Assembly (NCBI GenBank): GCA_041485385.1
Contig: JBGPJM010000192.1
Location: 1-9,656 of the forward strand
From: JBGPJM01 sp041485385
GTDB lineage: Bacteria; Planctomycetota; Phycisphaerae; Phycisphaerales; UBA1924
Length of the DNA stretch: 9,656 nt
Direction: 5' to 3'
The position numbers and the translations under genes were made by a program. Below are positions 6,625 to 9,656 of this stretch, one piece after another (position 1 is the stretch's first letter; each line of letters starts with the position of its first letter). Under the pieces are notes generated by a model. The model was not told where the DNA came from, searched no databases, and saw only the letters and a program-made list of their open reading frames with translations.

Positions 6625-7602
6625 ATGACCAGCGCACCCTCGACCCATTCCCGCCTCGCCGCCCTCGCCGGCTCTGCGGTTCTTTGCGCCGCCGGTCTCG
6701 CCGCGGCCCAGACGGATCTGTACAGCAACGCCTCCGCGAATCCCTCGTCGCCGGCCCTGGCCACAGGCGCGACGACTTCGGGCGGCACGCCCGCGCCCGT
6801 CGGCGCGGAGTGGAGCGAGGCGCAGGCCGACGCCACCGGCGTTTCCAACGCGCTGGGCGGGCTGACGACGCAGCTCAGCGCCGCCGCCGGGTCCGGTGCT
6901 TACCGGCTTGCCGACAACTTCACCGTCACGGCCCCCGCCGGCTGGCGCATCACCTCGGTCTCGCTCTATGCCTACCAGACGGGCGCCCTGCCCGGGCCCT
7001 CCCCGTTCGCCGGCGTCAACCTGCAGGTTTGGAACGGCCGGCCCGGCGACCCCGGCAGCACGGTCGTCTTCGGCGACACCGTCGCCAACCGCCTGCTGAG
7101 TTCAACCGCCACCAACATTTACCGGGTCTTTAACACCTCCGTGGTGTTCGGCGCTACGCCCGAAACCACCCGCCTCGTCTGGCAGACCGATGCCGCCCTC
7201 GGCGGGCTCGTCCTGGCACCCGGCACCTACTGGCTCGACTGGCAGTACACCACCGCGGCACCGGACCAAGCGGCCTTCTCTCCCCCGGCCACCCTCCCCG
7301 GCATCCGCGCCATCGCCGGCGCCGACGCCCGTCAGCTCAAGGCCGGCGGCGTCTGGGCCGACGTTCTCGACGAGGGCAAGCCCGCTTCGGCGCCGGATGT
7401 CCCGCAGGACTTCCCCTTCATCGTTCACGGCGGCATTGCCTGCGCGGCGGACTTCAACAACGACGGCGTGGCGAACAGCCAGGATTTCTTTGATTTCCTG
7501 ACCGGCTTCTTCGTGGGCAACGCCGACTTCAACCACAACGGCATCACCAACAGCCAGGATTTCTTCGACTTCCTGACAGCGTTCTTCGCCGGCTGCCCGT
7601 AG
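6625..7602 (+). CDS. Secreted beta-sandwich protein with C-terminal tandem dockerin-like repeats
   Basis: The 325-residue protein has a Sec signal peptide (hydrophobic 11-28, cleavage after AAAQ at about 29). The mature part is beta-rich: YRLADNFTVTAPAGWRITS (93-111), LYAYQTG, VNLQVWNGRPGDPGS (131-145), TNIYRVFNT, and LAPGTYWLDWQ (197-207). I know this pattern from other secreted bacterial proteins but know no function for it. The chain ends in two adjacent 25-residue units, ADFNNDGVANSQDFFDFL (275-292) and ADFNHNGITNSQDFFDFL (300-317), each followed by xxFFxGx. Each resembles the calcium loop of dockerin or EF-hand (DxNxDGxxNxxD), and the chain stops one residue after the second unit. AGGAG 8 bases before the ATG at 6625 sets the start, though the frame is open further upstream. 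It follows DUF1501 by 68 bases with no visible terminator and is probably cotranscribed. It may be a surface or complex component held by its dockerin-like end. Confidence 0.85.
   Translation: MTSAPSTHSRLAALAGSAVLCAAGLAAAQTDLYSNASANPSSPALATGATTSGGTPAPVGAEWSEAQADATGVSNALGGLTTQLSAAAGSGAYRLADNFTVTAPAGWRITSVSLYAYQTGALPGPSPFAGVNLQVWNGRPGDPGSTVVFGDTVANRLLSSTATNIYRVFNTSVVFGATPETTRLVWQTDAALGGLVLAPGTYWLDWQYTTAAPDQAAFSPPATLPGIRAIAGADARQLKAGGVWADVLDEGKPASAPDVPQDFPFIVHGGIACAADFNNDGVANSQDFFDFLTGFFVGNADFNHNGITNSQDFFDFLTAFFAGCP
7447..7596 (+). repeat. Two adjacent 75-base repeats encoding dockerin-like units
   Basis: Units at 7447-7521 and 7522-7596 each encode 25 residues and share long identical stretches, such as the codons for NSQDFFDFLT, with scattered third-position changes (TTT to TTC, GAT to GAC). 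In unit 1 the loop ligands are D276, N278, D280, N284 and D287. In unit 2 they are D301, N303, N305 (Asp in unit 1), N309 and D312. The even spacing and shared codons suggest an in-gene duplication kept under protein-level selection. Confidence 0.85.
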
Positions 7603-7610
7603 CGCTGCCG

Positions 7611-7895
7611 CCGCAGGGCGTCTTCTGCACGGCCCTGTGCCTGCGGATCCCGTCCGACCTGTGTCCGTTGAATGAGCCGGCGCGGGGCGTGCGCCGGCGC
7701 TGATCCTACGGGCCGGGGGCGAGATCGTCTTTCTCGATCCGACCGCGGCGATGCTGGACGGGCTGGCCGACGCCGAGGTCTCTCCGTCGGCCCGGGACCC
7801 CCCGTGCTCGTCTCAGAGGCGCGGTCGCCGGGCACGGTGACGGCCCCGCCGGCGACGACACGCTGATCGTCGAGATGCGGCGAGCCCCGGGCGAA
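7611..7895 (+). pseudogene. Probable relic of a SpoIIE/RsbU-type PP2C phosphatase (3' part, several frameshifts)
   Basis: No intact frame covers this stretch, but family-like fragments occur in correct order in different frames. FCTALCLRI at 7623-7649 (compare FVTALyLRl). RAPALILRAGGEIVFLDP at 7688-7741, then ADAEVS to 7783 (compare aGHpPaLLLRadGev...LG..pdaey). GPGPPVLVSEARSPGTV at 7789-7839 (compare epGDrLvLySDGvtEArsp). GDDTLIVEMRR at 7851-7883 (compare DDiTLlVvrR). Start and end share one frame; the two middle pieces are each in another. The N-terminal part of the domain is missing, and most of the usual 40-50 residues between the last two motifs are deleted. Intact enzymes remove phosphate from Ser/Thr of anti-sigma antagonists in partner-switching control. 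The relic begins almost at the stop codon of the dockerin-like gene. The comparison is from memory of the family, so chance resemblance of short pieces remains possible, but four ordered matches are hard to explain otherwise. Confidence 0.5.
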
Positions 7896-7952
7896 CATCC
7901 GTCCCCCTCCGCGCCGTGGCAAAAGCACGGCCCCGGCCCCCGATCGCCGATA

Positions 7953-8798
7953 ATGTTCGCTAGCCAGGCCTCCCTGTCGCCTCCTGAACCGGAACTCCGC
8001 TTGACCGACAATCAACAGGCCATCCCTCCGCTCCCGTTGATGCCCGCCCCGCCCAGGGGCGCGCCGGCGGGCGCACTGGTTCTCTCGGCCCTCCTGGGCC
8101 TCAGCGCCGTCGTGTTCGCCGTGCTGGCCGCGCTGCACTCCCCGAAGCCGGCCTGGTTCATGATGGGCTTCGAGCTGGTGATGATTGCGGCATCGGCCAT
8201 GGGCATCCTGACCGGCCTCGGCCGCTTCCGCGAGGGGCCGGCGATGGCCCTTGGGTGCGTCGCGGCCGTCACCGCGGTCGCCGCCTACCTGGGATACCTC
8301 GGCGCCGGCAAGCAGCTCTACGCGCACAGCCTGCTGCCCCTGCTGGTCGCGAGAGAGGGACTGGCCGCATGCCTTGCGGTGGTGGGGGCGTGGATGGTTC
8401 TCGCGAGGCGCCCGGACCGTTCGCTGCCGGCGTTCCTGCGCGGCGTTGCGTGCGGCGTGCCGATCCCGCTGCTGCTCGCCGCCGCCTGGCGCTGGCGCGC
8501 GGCGATCAACACCTCGGGGATCATGCAGACGATGGTGGCGACCGTCGGCTTCCTCGTGCTGACTGGGCTGCTCGCCGCGAGCGTCCACCTGCTCATCCGG
8601 GCGTTCCAGTTCGGCCGCGTGCGCGCCGGTCCGGGCGCGCCGATCCTCTGCGTCAAATGCGGGTACGACCTCGCGGGAACGCCGGCCGGGCCCTGCCCGG
8701 AGTGCGGCACCCCGACTCCCCCGAACCCCGACGACAACGGCTCGCCCTCACCCGCCCGCGGCCCCATCACCCAGCCGGATGCGGGCGCACGTCAGTAA
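7953..8798 (+). CDS. Multi-pass membrane protein with C-terminal zinc ribbon
   Basis: From the chosen ATG the protein has 281 residues: a Pro-rich N-terminus (1-38), about six hydrophobic segments (about 40-62, 68-90, 97-117, 133-151, 165-179, 191-216), then a short zinc ribbon CVKCGYDLAG...GPCPECG with Cys at 233, 236, 248 and 251, and a Pro/Gly-rich tail. This CxxCGYDL...CPECG ribbon on membrane proteins is common in Planctomycetota proteins of unknown function; it probably binds zinc on the cytoplasmic side. The start is uncertain: an in-frame ATG at 7875 lies within the presumed phosphatase relic (the M of VEMRRAPGE) and so is unlikely; TTG at 8001 and ATG at 8040 are also possible, and none has a clear ribosome site. 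GATAAT at 7949-7954 resembles a -10 box, which, if used, would favour a start at 8001 or 8040. Its last 32 bases overlap the opposing recJ. Confidence 0.75.
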   Translation: MFASQASLSPPEPELRLTDNQQAIPPLPLMPAPPRGAPAGALVLSALLGLSAVVFAVLAALHSPKPAWFMMGFELVMIAASAMGILTGLGRFREGPAMALGCVAAVTAVAAYLGYLGAGKQLYAHSLLPLLVAREGLAACLAVVGAWMVLARRPDRSLPAFLRGVACGVPIPLLLAAAWRWRAAINTSGIMQTMVATVGFLVLTGLLAASVHLLIRAFQFGRVRAGPGAPILCVKCGYDLAGTPAGPCPECGTPTPPNPDDNGSPSPARGPITQPDAGARQ

Positions 8799-9656
8799 GC
8801 TCCGGCTCAACCGTCACGCCACCGTTGTAGAACGACAGCTTCGGCTCGACGACCAGGTCCACCGGCGACCCGGCGCTCAGGTGCTCGGCCCGCTCCCCCC
8901 ATCCCCACGCCACCACGCGCAGCAGGCTCCGACCGGCCGCCGGCCGGATGTTCACCGCCAGGTGCCGGCCGTTGGCCCCCAGCACCCGCGGCGGCGCGGC
9001 CACCCGCCCATCCCTCACCAGCACGCGCACCCGGGGGTTGCCCCGCCCGAACGGCCCGAGCCGTTCGAGCTGCGCAACCGCGTCGGGCGTCAGCTCCTCC
9101 AGCGTGGCCTCGCAGTCGATCGCCACCGTCGGCGAAAGATCGTCCTCGCCGATCCCCGCATTGGCCTGCGCCATGAACGCCTCCACGAACTCGTCCAGCC
9201 TGGACTCGGCCAGCCCCAGCCCCGCCGCCATGTCGTGCCCACCGAACCGCTCCAGCAGCGGCGCGCACGCCAGCAGCGCCCCATGCAGGTTGAACCCGTC
9301 GACCGACCGCCCCGATCCGTGGCACTCCCCCTCGCGGCGCTGCAACAGGATCGTCGGCCGGCTGTACCGCTCCACCAGCCGCGAGCACACGATCCCCACC
9401 ACCCCCTGGTGCCACCGCTCGTCCGCCAGCACGATCGCCCTCCGGCTGACCCCCGTCATCCCGAGCAGCTCGGCCTGCTCCGCGGCCTGCTCGAAAATCT
9501 CCTTCTCGACGGCCCGGCGCTCGTTGTTCTGCCGGCTGAGCTGGGCCGCCAGCTCGGCGGCGCGGGCGCCGTCGGCGGTGGTGAAGAGCTCGACGGCGTC
9601 GCGGGCGTGCCCCATCCGTCCGCAGGCGTTCAGCCGCGGCGCCAGCCGGAACCCCA
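8767..9656 (-). CDS. recJ: Single-stranded-DNA-specific exonuclease RecJ (C-terminal part, cut by window edge)
   Basis: The frame is open to the right window edge; 295 codons plus a TGA stop are visible. An internal ATG at 9615 is not the start, because the upstream codons (from 9654) read GFRLAPRLNACGRMGHA, the conserved RecJ segment that links the DHH and DHHA1 domains. Downstream come the DHHA1 marks RWHQGVVGIVCSRL (visible residues 81-94), GSGRS (113-117) and FGGHDMAAG (137-145), then LERLGPFGRGNPRV (196-209) opening the RecJ OB-fold domain. The DHH catalytic domain is outside the window. RecJ degrades single-stranded DNA 5' to 3' in recombination and mismatch/base-excision repair. The final visible stretch LSFYNGGVTVEPELTDVRP is like the usual RecJ end, so the C-terminus appears complete. 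It converges on and overlaps the zinc-ribbon gene by 32 bases. Confidence 0.95.
   Translation of the reverse strand, partial: GFRLAPRLNACGRMGHARDAVELFTTADGARAAELAAQLSRQNNERRAVEKEIFEQAAEQAELLGMTGVSRRAIVLADERWHQGVVGIVCSRLVERYSRPTILLQRREGECHGSGRSVDGFNLHGALLACAPLLERFGGHDMAAGLGLAESRLDEFVEAFMAQANAGIGEDDLSPTVAIDCEATLEELTPDAVAQLERLGPFGRGNPRVRVLVRDGRVAAPPRVLGANGRHLAVNIRPAAGRSLLRVVAWGWGERAEHLSAGSPVDLVVEPKLSFYNGGVTVEPELTDVRPHPAG

Noticed and set aside
7447..7596. The 75-base repeats as a CRISPR or mobile-element repeat
   Set aside because: They are in-frame coding repeats with third-position changes and no spacers; they encode dockerin-like units.
7672..7866. Small 64-codon plus-strand frame in the gap after the dockerin-like gene
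   Set aside because: There is no ribosome site, and its only family-like part (VLVSEARSPGTV) is better explained as one frame of the phosphatase relic.
7425..8588. A 387-codon minus-strand open frame across the dockerin end, relic and zinc-ribbon gene
   Set aside because: It has no recognisable motif, has mirror-like composition (Arg/His/Gln/Gly), and lies opposite clear plus-strand coding sequence.
1..9656. tRNA, rRNA, CRISPR arrays, transposases or integrases
   Set aside because: I saw no tRNA-like cloverleaf, rRNA segment, regularly spaced repeats or transposase motifs on either strand. A covariance-model scan was not possible.

Overview
The window is very GC-rich. Its gene content points to a member of the Planctomycetota, probably class Phycisphaerae: twin-arginine DUF1800/DUF1501 proteins, a secreted DNRLRE protein with a PEP-CTERM-like tail, a secreted protein ending in tandem dockerin-like 'NSQDFFDFL' repeats, and a multi-pass membrane protein ending in a CxxCGYDLxG...CPECG zinc ribbon. 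This assignment rests on protein style and base composition, not on a marker gene.

Layout. (1) Positions 1-2213, minus strand, form one probable operon read right to left: a MarR-type regulator, a MacA-like periplasmic adaptor, and the first 86 codons of a MacB/LolD-type ABC ATPase cut by the window edge. The marR and macA genes overlap by 17 bases and the adaptor and ATPase are 13 bases apart. (2) Positions 2214-2509 are a divergent control region with two operator-like palindromes beside marR and a foldable leader in front of the next gene. (3) Positions 2510-3292, plus strand, encode a secreted DNRLRE-type surface protein. (4) Positions 3609-7602, plus strand, encode three exported proteins in a row: DUF1800, DUF1501 (both with twin-arginine signals) and a Sec-exported beta-rich protein with a C-terminal dockerin-like repeat pair. 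(5) Positions 7603-7952 hold what looks like the wrecked 3' end of a SpoIIE/RsbU-type PP2C phosphatase gene, with its motifs in correct order but spread over three frames. (6) Positions 7953-8798 encode the membrane/zinc-ribbon protein. (7) Positions 8767-9656, minus strand, are the C-terminal part of recJ, overlapping the previous gene tail to tail.

How the genes may work together: the first block is a regulated efflux or macrolide/lipoprotein-type export system of the MacAB kind. The second block is an export-and-surface-display cluster. DUF1800 and DUF1501 genes are a recurrent pair of unknown function, and here they are followed closely by a dockerin-like protein and preceded by a PEP-CTERM-like one. 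The most unusual points are this four-gene surface cluster with two different C-terminal tags, and the phosphatase relic that begins almost exactly at the stop codon of the dockerin-like gene, which suggests a rearrangement boundary. All family names come from reading motifs; no database search was run.
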